From NCBI GenBank assembly GCA_030609345.1, contig JAUWCK010000001.1, forward strand, positions 1 through 50,006: a stretch of 50,006 bases of DNA, read 5' to 3'. The DNA is from Methanosarcinales archaeon (lineage in GTDB: Archaea; Halobacteriota; Methanosarcinia; Methanosarcinales; Methanogasteraceae). Under the pieces are notes generated by a model. The model saw nothing but the letters and a program-made list of their open reading frames with translations. It had not been told where the DNA came from and ran no database searches. Made by a program: the position numbers and the translations under genes. This document shows, one piece after another, positions 8,415-17,339 of the stretch (within the stretch, counting starts at the first letter, position 1; the number at the start of each line of letters is the position of its first letter).

Positions 8415-9535
8415 CAGTATTCCCTCCTTCGTCTCATTATCAGGTACAGGAAGAGTGGAGCTCCCATAAATGCGGTCACTGCCCCGACAGGGAGGATTAT
8501 AGGGGCTATGATCCTTCTTGCAACAAGGTCTGCGCTGATGAGAATTACCGCACCGAGGAGACCGGATACAGGAAGCACGTACCTGTTATCGCCTCCGATA
8601 GCGAGGCGTGTCATGTGCGGAGCAACGAGTCCGATAAACCCGATCGTGCCTGTGAAGCAGACGATGGTTGCAACAAGCAGCGTCGAGACCACCATCGTGA
8701 TGACTCTGGTGCGCTTCACATTGACGCCGAGACTCTTCGCGGTCTCGTCTCCCGCACCCATCACATTGAGATCCCACGACTTCATCATAAGGAGAGGGGC
8801 ACAGCATGCAAGCGTACCGATTATGATTGTCACAACGGGCCATGATGCTCTGTTGAGGTCGCCGACCATCCAGAAGACCGCTTCCTTCACAGCCTCCGCC
8901 TCGCCAAAGTACTGGAGTATCGTCGTCATCGCACCGAATAGGTACATCATCGCAATGCCTGCAAGAATCATTGTCTCAGGTGTTGAGCCCTTGCGGCTCG
9001 ACAATGCGAGGATGATAAACGAAACCAGCAGCGCGAATACGAATGCATTTCCAATGATCAGGTATTTCCCGCCGATGATGCCTGCACCCGCGAGAATCGC
9101 AAGCGATGCGCCGAATCCTGCGCCTGACGAGATTCCGAGCGTGTACGGGCTTGCAAGCGGATTTCTGAGTATCGCCTGCATCACTGCGCCTGCAATCCCA
9201 ATACCGATGCCTGCTATGATGCCGAGAAGGATGCGAGGAAGTCTCAAACCCCAGACCACCATCTCTTCAGTTGCGAAATACTCCCTGAAAAATCCGCTAG
9301 TTCCATGAACTATGATACAATCAAAATTTTGGAGAATCGTACCGATGCCATGCCATATTATTGAATAGACCTCAGTGACTGTGATAGGGTAAGAGCCGAG
9401 CGTCGCAGAAACACCCGATATGACCACAATCAGAGCTGTAAAGAAGAAGATAAAAAATATCTTTCTTCCAACGAATTTCTTGTATTGCTCTTTGATATCT
9501 GCTGCAGTTAGTGTACGGCTTTCTTCTTTTTCCAT
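8411..9535 (-). CDS. btuC: ABC importer permease, BtuC/FecCD type
   Basis: A 374-residue polytopic membrane protein with the FecCD-family landmarks: GLRLPRILLGIIAGIGIGIAG, MQAILRNPLASPYTLGISSG, GFIGLVAPHMTRLAIGG and the C-terminal LPVGAVTAFMGAPLFLYLIM. Ten transmembrane helices are expected for this family. It has a charged ~24-residue N-terminal cytoplasmic stretch. It is followed by its ATPase with a 4-base overlap. It is preceded, only 5 bases away, by a solitary dockerin gene instead of the usual binding protein. It would import whatever the binding proteins capture. Confidence 0.87.
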   Translation of the reverse strand: MEKEESRTLTAADIKEQYKKFVGRKIFFIFFFTALIVVISGVSATLGSYPITVTEVYSIIWHGIGTILQNFDCIIVHGTSGFFREYFATEEMVVWGLRLPRILLGIIAGIGIGIAGAVMQAILRNPLASPYTLGISSGAGFGASLAILAGAGIIGGKYLIIGNAFVFALLVSFIILALSSRKGSTPETMILAGIAMMYLFGAMTTILQYFGEAEAVKEAVFWMVGDLNRASWPVVTIIIGTLACCAPLLMMKSWDLNVMGAGDETAKSLGVNVKRTRVITMVVSTLLVATIVCFTGTIGFIGLVAPHMTRLAIGGDNRYVLPVSGLLGAVILISADLVARRIIAPIILPVGAVTAFMGAPLFLYLIMRRRREYW

Positions 9536-9539
9536 AGCA

Positions 9540-9791
9540 TTACTCCACCGTCATCACATCGATCGATCCGCCCTGAAAATCGCCCTTCACGTCGCCCATC
9601 CGCTCCTCGATCCAGCCTTCCATCTCAAGGTATGCACGCTTCAGTCCATCGATCAGCGTCACATCCTGCACGTTGATCGTGCCATCCTCGTTAGCGTTGC
9701 CGAAGATTTCAAGCGTGTAGTCGGATACGGATGCGGGGATTGTTGGCATAAGGCTTATGGTCATTCCAACCAACGTTGAATTTATTTCCAT
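9540..9791 (-). CDS. Small secreted dockerin protein (no binding-protein domain)
   Basis: This 83-residue product begins with a signal peptide and the same DYTLEIFGNANEDGTIN dockerin start found in the long binding proteins of this window. The first calcium-loop pattern N-x-N-x-D...D is intact; a second looser copy is seen in GDVKGDFQGGSIDV. The frame then stops where the ligand-binding domain would begin. The ATG at 9791 has an AGAAGGT site 9 bases upstream. It stands in the slot that a BtuF-type binding protein normally occupies, immediately before the permease. It may be a remnant of a lost dockerin-binding-protein gene or a free dockerin; I cannot tell which. Confidence 0.65.
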   Translation of the reverse strand: MEINSTLVGMTISLMPTIPASVSDYTLEIFGNANEDGTINVQDVTLIDGLKRAYLEMEGWIEERMGDVKGDFQGGSIDVMTVE

Positions 9792-9840
9792 TATATATTA
9801 CCTTCTCACAGTTTGTTTGTTGTTCGGTATGATTATTCAT

Positions 9841-9913
9841 GCAATATATGCTACACCACGTATGTGCATCACATCCTCCATTCAGGACTTAAACTTTTTG
9901 ATTCGTAACATCG
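9841..9913 (-). promoter_or_regulatory. Conserved upstream element, copy 1
   Basis: Upstream of the solitary dockerin gene. Plus-strand reading: gcaatatatgctacaccacg, then about 30 bases later ggacttaaactttttg. In gene orientation the A-rich/TTTAAGT part looks like an archaeal BRE plus TATA box and the rest would be leader. Similar sequence precedes five other transcription units and the chimeric remnant. Confidence 0.55.
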
Positions 9914-9992
9914 AAAAATATGGAAGGGCAAAAGACCCCCTCCATATATCTTCGCCCTCCTGACAGCATACTTGAACGCCATGAGCCCTCTT

Positions 9993-10002
9993 ACAAAAAG
10001 CA
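9993..10002 (-). terminator. Possible oligo-T terminator after the NifH-like gene
   Basis: The minus strand reads ctttttgtaa immediately after the stop of the last gene in the nitrogenase-like operon. A short T run like this can end archaeal transcripts, but no hairpin supports it. Confidence 0.25.
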
Positions 10003-10890
10003 CTAACTGTTTTTATCCACAGTTTCCCGCGTCTTCTCCCGTATCCTTCGTGCAAGCTCAGCCAGCTTCTCCTTCGAGAGTGGTTGCGGTGTTACACCGC
10101 TCCCATCCCCAAGAATCGCACCTGCAAGCTCCCTGAACCGATCTGCAATGATAGAATCCGGCATGTACTCGATAACCGTCTTACCATAGATCTCGCTCTC
10201 TGATATCAGCGGATCATTCGGGATCGCCCCCACAACCTCTGATCCGACACCTTCCGCAAACTCCCCGACAAGTTCCGGATCGTCGATTGCGCCCCGCACA
10301 TTGTAGACGATGCCGCCAAGTGGGGACCCTTTCCTGCTTGCATGACGCTCGATGCCCTTGCAGATATTGTTCGCTGCATATATCGCGAGATAGTCCGCAG
10401 AGGTGACAATGAAGACATTATCCGCAAGCCCCTTCCGGAGCGGCATCCCGAAGCCACCGCATACAACATCCCCGAGCACGTCATAGATGATCAGATCGAG
10501 ATCCCAGTCATAGACTCCAAGGCTCTTTAAGAGATCGACCGCAACGATGATGCCTCTGCCAGCACATCCAACCGCGGGCTCAGGTCCACCAGCCTCAACA
10601 CAGAGAACCCCGTTATATCCTTTGTATACGATCTCATCCACATCGATCTTCTTACCTCCGATGATCTCTGTAAGCTCCATCTTTGCACCGCCTTTCTCCC
10701 TCAGGACGTCCAGGACCGTTGGGATATCAGCGTCCCCTCTCAGGTTGCGGGTGCAGTCGGCTTTCGGGTCGCAGCCCACGATCATGACCTTGAGCCCGCT
10801 CTCTGCGTAAGCTGCTGCGAGGTTTGATACGATCGTTGACTTCCCGATGCCGCCTTTGCCATAGAATGCGATCTGTTGTAGTTTCTTCAT
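10003..10890 (-). CDS. NifH-like iron protein (second set)
   Basis: This 295-residue P-loop ATPase belongs to the NifH/BchL/CfbC superfamily. The Walker [10 protein letters not shown] is at 11-19. The switch/strand motif CDPKADCTRNL follows. The two cysteines that bridge a 4Fe-4S cluster at the dimer interface are present: Cys109 in VGCAGRG and Cys144 in DVVCGGF. Such proteins pass electrons to a NifDK-like partner with ATP hydrolysis. The start at 10890 has a GAGGAG site 8 bases upstream and overlaps the preceding small-subunit gene by 4 bases. The protein is clearly related to the other NifH-like gene here but diverged, so the two probably serve separate partners. It is not assigned to true nitrogenase. 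Confidence 0.88.
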   Translation of the reverse strand: MKKLQQIAFYGKGGIGKSTIVSNLAAAYAESGLKVMIVGCDPKADCTRNLRGDADIPTVLDVLREKGGAKMELTEIIGGKKIDVDEIVYKGYNGVLCVEAGGPEPAVGCAGRGIIVAVDLLKSLGVYDWDLDLIIYDVLGDVVCGGFGMPLRKGLADNVFIVTSADYLAIYAANNICKGIERHASRKGSPLGGIVYNVRGAIDDPELVGEFAEGVGSEVVGAIPNDPLISESEIYGKTVIEYMPDSIIADRFRELAGAILGDGSGVTPQPLSKEKLAELARRIREKTRETVDKNS

Positions 10891-12152
10891 TCTTTCATCT
10901 CCTCAATATTCTGTGTTATAACTGCGTTTATGATCGTCTCACAGAGGTGCAGCGTCCCCCTGAATCCGGCATAAGGTGCATCAGTGATTGAGACCTCGTC
11001 GATCACAGGATATGATACCCTGATCAATGGCGCCCCTATTTCGGATGATAGATGCTTCTCAAAGGTTGAGCCAAAGATCATACTCACCCCGGCTTCCTTT
11101 ATGAGATCGTTCATCTCGAAGCGATCCGGTTCGATGAGCACGTCTCCAAAATGACCATTCCCGTCTTCGATCCTATCTGATGTGAGGTGGTTCTTTCCTG
11201 ATATTGCAAGGACTTTGACATTGAGACCCAGTTCATCGCTCAAAAACTCTGCCAGATCAAAAGCCCTGCCACTTTCCCCGATCACCGCGACCGGCATATC
11301 GTACATCCCCTGCAGGAACATACATACCCGTTCTACACCCTCCCGGACCAGTTTAACCTCTCGATCGATCAGTTCGCTGCCAATCTCTCTTCCGAGGCGA
11401 TTTGCCACAAGTTCTATGAACCCTGTGGTCTTTTTTACACCGAAAGGATATGGGGTTGTGATGTATGGGATATCGAATCTCTCACGCATGACCTTTGCGC
11501 ATCCAAGCCCATCGCCACCCAGTACAACATTCAGTGACGCATCCGGCGCATTCTTTATCTCACCCCAGCTTGCATCAGTCAGGACAGTATTGACCTCTAT
11601 TCCATGATCCTTCAGTATCCTTCTGATCTCTGTTAAATCTCCAGCCGCATTGATATCATCAGTTTTGATGCCGATCAGGTTTATCCTGTTTGCGGACGGT
11701 CTTTCGACCGGGATCATGTAGTCTGTGAGTTTTACGAGTGCTTCCTCGTAGCCGATCCATGCCGGACCCTCATAGCCTCCGGTCTCCATCGTCATCAGGG
11801 CTGCCGGAACGTTCTCTTCCATAACGGACGCAACACCATCGATATCATCACCCATGATGACCGGGGCGCTGCAGTTCAGTGCTGCGATCAGTCCGGGCTT
11901 GAAGTACTCCTGAGAAAGCTGTATTGCAGCAGAGAGTCTTCCCTCTGCACCATATACCGTATCGTGTGCCCTGAAGCCGCTGCTGATCACTCTCACATCG
12001 TTCTGATTGGACCCGAGTGCTTTCAAGAGGATCATTCCGCAGTGGCATCCGGGTCTTGCGTGGATGATCGTTATCGAATCGCTTACACCATGAATCGCTC
12101 TCATTGCACCAACGAGCTTACAGTCCTGTGGTGGATCATAGATCAGAGTCAT
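10887..12152 (-). CDS. Nitrogenase-like component 1 small subunit (NifK-like)
   Basis: The product is 421 residues of the nitrogenase component 1 / Oxidored_nitro family. Family landmarks are HARPGCHCG near the start, an IMGDDIDG turn, 'SLNVVLGGDGLG', and the C-terminal VSYPVIDEV plus PYAGFRGT pair. Of the three cysteines that ligate the P-cluster position in nitrogenases, Cys36 and Cys94 (LNCSAP) are present. The middle one is replaced (SSGFRAHDTVYGAE), while an extra Cys38 lies in GCHCG. The cluster it holds may therefore differ. The start at 12152 has GAGGAGGT 10 bases upstream and overlaps the upstream large-subunit gene by 4 bases. It probably forms a heterodimer with that protein. Confidence 0.82.
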   Translation of the reverse strand: MTLIYDPPQDCKLVGAMRAIHGVSDSITIIHARPGCHCGMILLKALGSNQNDVRVISSGFRAHDTVYGAEGRLSAAIQLSQEYFKPGLIAALNCSAPVIMGDDIDGVASVMEENVPAALMTMETGGYEGPAWIGYEEALVKLTDYMIPVERPSANRINLIGIKTDDINAAGDLTEIRRILKDHGIEVNTVLTDASWGEIKNAPDASLNVVLGGDGLGCAKVMRERFDIPYITTPYPFGVKKTTGFIELVANRLGREIGSELIDREVKLVREGVERVCMFLQGMYDMPVAVIGESGRAFDLAEFLSDELGLNVKVLAISGKNHLTSDRIEDGNGHFGDVLIEPDRFEMNDLIKEAGVSMIFGSTFEKHLSSEIGAPLIRVSYPVIDEVSITDAPYAGFRGTLHLCETIINAVITQNIEEMKE

Positions 12153-13666
12153 GGAGCCGAAACCTCCTCTGCCTTACCGACCTCTATATTCACCCTGTCA
12201 CCGATCGTATCAGCTCTGAGCAGGCTGAATGCGAGGGAGAGCTTTGCCCAGTGTGGTGTCATGTTGTGCATCTGTGAATCGTGTTCTAACATGCTCAAGA
12301 GAGGCGTTCTCCTCTGGGGAGTCTTGAGCGCATCTTTCAACATCTGACAGAGTTCTATCGGGCACTCAAACCCGACCCTCTGGTGATGGATCATGAAACT
12401 GGTTGGATCGAACGTTCTCACCCCTTCTCTGTTGTAGAGGTGTGCGCTCGTACTCGGAGCGATCACAAGATCAGTTCCACTCCTCTTGATCGCCTTTATC
12501 TCCTCCTCAATCGTCGGATTTACGAGTGCTTCCGGGTCGAAGCCACAGATCTCTGCAAGGTTCATGTTCATATCCACGATCTCTTTGATCGCCTCCTCAG
12601 TCAGCCTGCTCTCCATGATCTGTGTCCTGCATATCAGGACGCTCACATCCACTCCAGCATCCTTGAAGAGGTTCAGACCGACGCCGTGCAGACCACCGAG
12701 GGCAGCAATCTTTACGCCCTTAAGATCCTTTCTGACTTTTGAGAGCCGCTCTTCTGCCTCCTTTCTCCTTCTTCTGATAACCTCTTCTGCCTTGCCATCC
12801 TTTCCCATCATCTCTGCAATCTCCCTGAAGACCTTGGAGCTGCCACCGATCCCGTACGGGCTGAGTAGCTCAGGGTCCTTCTCCTCGCTATACCGAGCCC
12901 AGCCCAGAATCTCGTAGCATCCGACATCTGATCGCTCATCCATCAGCTTAGCCCATGACATCGGGTAATCGGTTATGTTAAGATCTGCTTTTGGCAGATC
13001 ATAGAGATCCTCGACTCGCGTATGATCAAAACATACCTTATTTACCCCGATTTCCATATCACCAAGCACAGAAGCCATCTCTGCCACCTTGATGCCTGCA
13101 CCATGGATCGGGAATGTGACGATGTTCACAGAGCCCTCGTTGTGCTCCAGATCCCCGTTACCATCGCCATTGCAGAGCATCTGATCCGTGATCGCATAGA
13201 ACGCATCCTGATAGCCGACCGGTTTTGACCGCCCGACGAAGTCCCCTGTCGAATAGACAACATCACAGCCGACCTCAGAACTGATGTCTCTTGTAACTGC
13301 TTCAACATCGTCTCCGATGAGATCGCTCGGACATGTGGTTATCACCATGATCAGATTCGGGTGGTACCTCTGATACGTCTCCTTGATGCCCTGCTCGAGC
13401 TTCTCCTCTCCGCCATAGACAACATCCGTATCGTTCAGGTTTGTGCACGGAGTTGTGTAGAACGGAGAATGGGGTTTGAAGGGGTTCACCTTCCTCTGAA
13501 ACGCGCATCCGACAGGTCCGTGTATGAGTGGTACAGCATCCTCGATCGCATCAGTAAGCATCAACGCCCCGGAGATCTTTCCGGGTATGGCAGTTATCCC
13601 GTGCAGGGGCAGCGTGCCGTATGCCTTCACAAACGACGTTAGAAACGATGAGCCATTCCGCGCCAT
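12149..13666 (-). CDS. Nitrogenase-like component 1 large subunit (type K)
   Basis: The product is 505 residues with a complete set of P-cluster-type cysteines: Cys54 (HGPVGCAFQRK), Cys74 (TPCTNLNDTDVVYGG) and Cys112 (TTCPSDLIGDD). It is closely similar along its length to the protein at 30240-31766. The C-terminal half includes a second Rossmann-like region (KIAALGGLHGVGL) and SAHLYNREGVRTFD near the end. The start at 13666 has GGAG 9 bases upstream. The order large-small-NifH (12149-13666, 10887-12152, 10003-10890) with 4-base overlaps indicates one enzyme complex. No nifB, nifE or nifN is seen, so nitrogen fixation is not supported; reduction of a tetrapyrrole or another small molecule is an inference from family relatives. 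Confidence 0.82.
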   Translation of the reverse strand: MARNGSSFLTSFVKAYGTLPLHGITAIPGKISGALMLTDAIEDAVPLIHGPVGCAFQRKVNPFKPHSPFYTTPCTNLNDTDVVYGGEEKLEQGIKETYQRYHPNLIMVITTCPSDLIGDDVEAVTRDISSEVGCDVVYSTGDFVGRSKPVGYQDAFYAITDQMLCNGDGNGDLEHNEGSVNIVTFPIHGAGIKVAEMASVLGDMEIGVNKVCFDHTRVEDLYDLPKADLNITDYPMSWAKLMDERSDVGCYEILGWARYSEEKDPELLSPYGIGGSSKVFREIAEMMGKDGKAEEVIRRRRKEAEERLSKVRKDLKGVKIAALGGLHGVGLNLFKDAGVDVSVLICRTQIMESRLTEEAIKEIVDMNMNLAEICGFDPEALVNPTIEEEIKAIKRSGTDLVIAPSTSAHLYNREGVRTFDPTSFMIHHQRVGFECPIELCQMLKDALKTPQRRTPLLSMLEHDSQMHNMTPHWAKLSLAFSLLRADTIGDRVNIEVGKAEEVSAP

Positions 13667-13667
13667 T

Positions 13668-14531
13668 TCAAACGTCTCCTGTCGGATTTGAGCCAGTCTC
13701 CTCTTTTTCCTTCAGTAGAACCTCTATCTCCTCATTTATCCCATCGAGTTCGTCATCCGAGAGGGGGTCAGGCATAACCCGATCTTTATTCTCGCAGATG
13801 GCGGTAGCGAGGTCTCTGAACGTATCTGCGATCTCTGAGTCGGGTGCATACTCGATCACGGTCTTGCGGCGCAACTCAGCCCTTGGCACGAGCAGGCTCA
13901 TCGGCACCCTTCCCATCACCTTCGTGCCCAATCTCTCTGCTAAGCCCTCAACTATCGATGGTTCATCAACCACACTCCTACCGTTGTAGATGATTCCGCC
14001 AAGGGTTACCGCACTACGGTTTGCGAACCGTTTTATGCCCTTGCAGATGTTGTTTGCGGCATAGATCGCCATAGGATCGCAGGTTGTTACGATGTAGACA
14101 TCGTCAGCCAGACCCTGCCTTAGAGGCATCGCAAACCCGCCGCAGACGACATCGCCAAGCACATCGTAGATCACAGTATCAGGCTCGATGTCATTGAATA
14201 CACCGAGACGATCGAGCATATCCACAGCGGTTATCACTCCACGCCCGGCACAGCCAACGCCGGGTTCAGGTCCGCCGGCTTCGATACAGTAAACACCACC
14301 AAAACCTCTGAAGACCACGTCCTCAGGCTCCATCTTATCAGGTCCCTTCGAACGGAACACATCGAGCACGGTTGGAATCCTTTCACCGATCAGATTCCTG
14401 GTCATATCAGACTTCGGGTCACAGCCCATCACTATTATCGTATCGCCTTTCTCTGCCAGAGCAGCGGCAATGTTTGAGACGATCGTGGATTTGCCGATCC
14501 CTCCTTTTCCATATACGCAGAATTTTCTCAT
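13668..14531 (-). CDS. NifH-like iron protein (first set)
   Basis: The product is 287 residues. It has Walker [10 protein letters not shown] (8-16), [11 protein letters not shown], the cluster-ligating Cys94 (VGCAGRG) and Cys130 (DVVCGGF), and the 'EYAPDS' segment near the C-terminus. It should act as the ATP-dependent electron donor for the large/small pair encoded just upstream. The start at 14531 has GGAGG 9 bases upstream and overlaps the small-subunit gene by 4 bases. The type-K large-subunit gene begins 1 base after its stop, so both sets are in one transcript. It is distinct in sequence from the other NifH-like protein, for example in the C-terminal Glu/Lys-rich extension. Confidence 0.88.
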   Translation of the reverse strand: MRKFCVYGKGGIGKSTIVSNIAAALAEKGDTIIVMGCDPKSDMTRNLIGERIPTVLDVFRSKGPDKMEPEDVVFRGFGGVYCIEAGGPEPGVGCAGRGVITAVDMLDRLGVFNDIEPDTVIYDVLGDVVCGGFAMPLRQGLADDVYIVTTCDPMAIYAANNICKGIKRFANRSAVTLGGIIYNGRSVVDEPSIVEGLAERLGTKVMGRVPMSLLVPRAELRRKTVIEYAPDSEIADTFRDLATAICENKDRVMPDPLSDDELDGINEEIEVLLKEKEETGSNPTGDV

Positions 14532-15664
14532 TTATTCATTCCTCCATAACTCATAACAGTGTTGATTATCGCCTCAGTCAGACAGACAGCACCCCTGAAA
14601 CCTGCGTAGGGTGCATCATCATACACACAGACATTGTCAAAGACCGGATAACAAAACCTTATCAAGGGAATATTAAGCGTCTCAGCAATATTCTGCTCAA
14701 AACTGCTTCCGAAAAGGATTGTCGTATTTGAGTTCCTGACTTCTTCCTCGAATGCAAAGTAATCGTCCTCATTTCGGGCTATTGCCTCGACATTAAAGCC
14801 AAGCTCCCCATCCAGGAAGTTCGCCATCGCTTCTGCGTGGAAGTCGCCGATGACCGAGACCGGGGTCCCGTAGAGTTCATGCAGATAGAGGTATACCCGT
14901 TTGAACGGTTCGATATCGAACTCAGGTTCATGCCCTGTGCCAAGCTCTTCTGAGATGGCATTCACGAAATGCGCTGTGCCATCGAGTCCGTAAGGATAGT
15001 CCATCTTGAGATATGGCAGACCGAACTCTTTTTGCATCTGCTCGGCAAGCAGGGTTCCCTGCCCGAGCACCACGTTCAGCTCTGCTGCTGGCGCTCTTCT
15101 GAACTCCTCCAGACTGCATTTCGATATGACCGAGTTCACTTCCACACCGGAATCGAGGAGCAGTCGTTTGATCTCTTTCACGTCCGCATCAACCTTGAAG
15201 TCGTCAGGAGAGAATCCGATCAGATTGACAGAGCCTTGAATCGTGTCAGATTCCTTCATCAACCCTGCCAGGTGGAGGAGTGCTTCTTCGTACCCATCCA
15301 TCATCGAGCCCTTGAAGCCAGCAGCCTCCATCCACATAACTTCCGCATCAAGCGTTACCGAGTTCACGACCGCCTCAACGTCATCACCGATGATCGAAGG
15401 GGCATCGCCCGCTATGACCAGGAGAAGGGGGGTATCGTACAGCTCGTCCGCCCGTATCAACGCTTCACGCAGTGCGTCTTCACCACCAAAGACGATCTCT
15501 CGTTCGTGCATGACCGTACATGCATGTCTCATATCGAACTGATTTGAGGTGGTCTTGAACATTCCAACGCCCCAGTTACATCCAACAGGGACATGGTTGA
15601 GTACCACCGCATCAGTTATTCCGGAAGATGCCCGGAATGCACCAAAGAATTTACCGCCGTCCAT
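14528..15664 (-). CDS. Nitrogenase-like component 1 small subunit
   Basis: The product is about 378 residues from the ATG at 15664; a TTG at 15679 in the same frame is possible, but the ATG has GGATGTGA just upstream. Family features are PVGCNWG (Cys29), the second cysteine Cys49 ([16 protein letters not shown]) and the SIIGDDVEA turn. C-terminal features are FCYPVFDN and PYAGFRGA. The third P-cluster-type cysteine is absent: the segment reads [10 protein letters not shown] with Ala88 where Cys is expected. This is complementary to the other small subunit, which lacks the second one. It overlaps the end of the large-subunit gene by 14 bases and is probably its partner. Confidence 0.8.
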   Translation of the reverse strand: MDGGKFFGAFRASSGITDAVVLNHVPVGCNWGVGMFKTTSNQFDMRHACTVMHEREIVFGGEDALREALIRADELYDTPLLLVIAGDAPSIIGDDVEAVVNSVTLDAEVMWMEAAGFKGSMMDGYEEALLHLAGLMKESDTIQGSVNLIGFSPDDFKVDADVKEIKRLLLDSGVEVNSVISKCSLEEFRRAPAAELNVVLGQGTLLAEQMQKEFGLPYLKMDYPYGLDGTAHFVNAISEELGTGHEPEFDIEPFKRVYLYLHELYGTPVSVIGDFHAEAMANFLDGELGFNVEAIARNEDDYFAFEEEVRNSNTTILFGSSFEQNIAETLNIPLIRFCYPVFDNVCVYDDAPYAGFRGAVCLTEAIINTVMSYGGMNK

Positions 15665-17237
15665 TGTTATCACATCCAACGCTTTTCATACTCCACATAC
15701 CTGACCACATCTCTCTCGATGCCGAGCATCGGTTGTCATCAAGCATGGGATAGTAGATCTTATCATAATCGAATCTGGAGATTATCGGTTCTCGATTGTT
15801 CTGATATCTCTTTCCGGAATTCAGTTCACGGGTGAGATACTTTCCAAACTCAACGATTCCGGAAAACCCGGTTCGGAAGAGGAGGTATCTCGTGGCAGAG
15901 ATGTCAGTCACCCCGACTCCACCGCCTTTTTCGTAGATGGGTGGTGTTATGCGATCGCTCAGGACGTGGTCAACCTTCTTTGCAATTTCTGACATCTCAT
16001 CGAGTGTCGGGTTCGTGACGACCTCAAATCCCATGTCCCATTCCTCGAACGCTTCCTGCATGTTCGTGATCATGACCTCGATCGTCTCCTCAGATATGTT
16101 GAGAGCCTTCAGAAGCTGCATATCCACGCAGAGGTATTTTATCGGGAGTTTTAGATCGGTTGCATAGATCCTTGCAAGATATGGGGTAAAGAAGAACCCC
16201 TGAGTCGAAACAGCGAAATTATCCCTTGCAAAGATCTTCTGGTATTTCTCAAGCTCCTGCAGAGATTGCGTCTTCTCTTTTCTGATCGAAGCATCTGCCT
16301 CGCCGTCCAGACCCAGTTTCGATGCACAATCGTGGTAGAACTTCTCAACACCATCGAAACCAAAGTAGAAGAACCATTTCCTGAGATAGTCGTTTCCGAA
16401 TCTTTCCTTCATCCGCTCTGCCCAGCGCAGGTTCCGGGTTACGATGTTGAGTTCTGCGGCAGGAGCGCGTTTTATCTCTTCGACGGTACATGTTGGAAGT
16501 GTCAGATTCACACTGACGCCCATCTCACCGAAGATATGCTTGATCTCAGCAAGCTCGCTTCTGAATCCGTAAGTGAATCTGCCAAATGACTCGATGTTCA
16601 CAAGATTCGGGGCAATCTCCTGCTCCTCCATCAGTTGATCCACGATCGAGAACATCACCTCCTCGTGCCCGCAGCCACGTAGATCGTACGCCGGGGATCT
16701 CGAAGGATCCTTCCACGATTCCGCATAGTCTCGCATCATCATATCGAGCGACTCCCTGCTCCGGTGTGCGAAGCCCTCTGACGGGACATGCAGAAGATCG
16801 CAGGGGAGATCGAGTTCTGTGATGACTCCTGAAACGTCATCGCCGACCAGACCCGAGATGCATGTTGGAAGGACAGCGATCAATGACGGATGGAACCGAT
16901 GATAGACCTCGTTGATCTTATCTCGCAACTTATCCTCGCCGCCATAGATCACATCATTCTCGTCCAGATCCGTGCATGGTAGATTGTAGATCGGCGCATA
17001 CATCTTGCGTGGCGTCAATCGCTGGTGAAAAGCGCAGCCGGAGGGTCCGTGTATGAGCGGTATTGCGCCCTCGATCTCTGATACCGCGTAGACGGATCCG
17101 GAGAGCTTACAGTTTATTCCATATCGGTGAAACTGCCACGTTGTGCCCTGATGAATGCCGTTGTAGACGCGGTCACGGAATATCTCACGGAGTACATTTT
17201 CGTTCTCATTTGCCGTATCTTGTTTGCTCATTTCCAT
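15651..17237 (-). CDS. Nitrogenase-like component 1 large subunit (type N)
   Basis: The product is 528 residues from the ATG at 17237, chosen because GGTGA lies 7 bases before it; the frame stays open to 17306. The N-terminus has a family-specific stretch, GIHQGTTWQFHRYGINCKLS, also seen at 28564-30243 and in part at 18725-20230. Cysteines match the P-cluster pattern: Cys68 (HGPSGCAFHQR), Cys88 (LPCTDLDENDVIYGG), Cys126 (PTCISGLVGDD). The C-terminus carries SREMWSGMWSMKSV, shared with both relatives. It starts about 100 bases after the dockerin binding-protein gene and overlaps the small-subunit gene. The substrate is unknown; the complex with the following two genes resembles a nitrogenase/BchNB-type reductase in outline. 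Confidence 0.82.
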   Translation of the reverse strand: MEMSKQDTANENENVLREIFRDRVYNGIHQGTTWQFHRYGINCKLSGSVYAVSEIEGAIPLIHGPSGCAFHQRLTPRKMYAPIYNLPCTDLDENDVIYGGEDKLRDKINEVYHRFHPSLIAVLPTCISGLVGDDVSGVITELDLPCDLLHVPSEGFAHRSRESLDMMMRDYAESWKDPSRSPAYDLRGCGHEEVMFSIVDQLMEEQEIAPNLVNIESFGRFTYGFRSELAEIKHIFGEMGVSVNLTLPTCTVEEIKRAPAAELNIVTRNLRWAERMKERFGNDYLRKWFFYFGFDGVEKFYHDCASKLGLDGEADASIRKEKTQSLQELEKYQKIFARDNFAVSTQGFFFTPYLARIYATDLKLPIKYLCVDMQLLKALNISEETIEVMITNMQEAFEEWDMGFEVVTNPTLDEMSEIAKKVDHVLSDRITPPIYEKGGGVGVTDISATRYLLFRTGFSGIVEFGKYLTRELNSGKRYQNNREPIISRFDYDKIYYPMLDDNRCSASREMWSGMWSMKSVGCDNNGRR

Positions 17238-17339
17238 GTTTATGTCACCATTTTGTTTTCGGTTATTGAATTCATGGGGATGTGAAGGGGGTATAAACCC
17301 CTCCAATCTTGTTGTAGTTACTGCCTCGCTGCTCGGGTG

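Noticed and set aside
8156..8845. Long plus-strand frame opposite the importer ATPase and permease
   Set aside because: It runs antisense to two genes with clear motifs, has no recognisable domain, and is low-complexity (Arg/His/Ser-rich), as expected of a shadow frame.
9841..9913. Cobalamin riboswitch
   Set aside because: The conserved upstream element is short and has no B12-box-like core or extended pairing, so a promoter or operator is more likely.
10003..10890. cfbC (F430 biosynthesis reductase)
   Set aside because: The family is right, but the neighbours are not the usual single short CfbD, and no other cfb gene is in the window. Symbol not assigned.
10003..17237. True nitrogen-fixation operon (nifHDK)
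   Set aside because: NifH-like and NifDK-like proteins are present, but the small subunits lack P-cluster cysteines, there is no nifB, nifE, nifN or PII gene, and sets are repeated with different pairings. Nitrogenase-like is the safer call.
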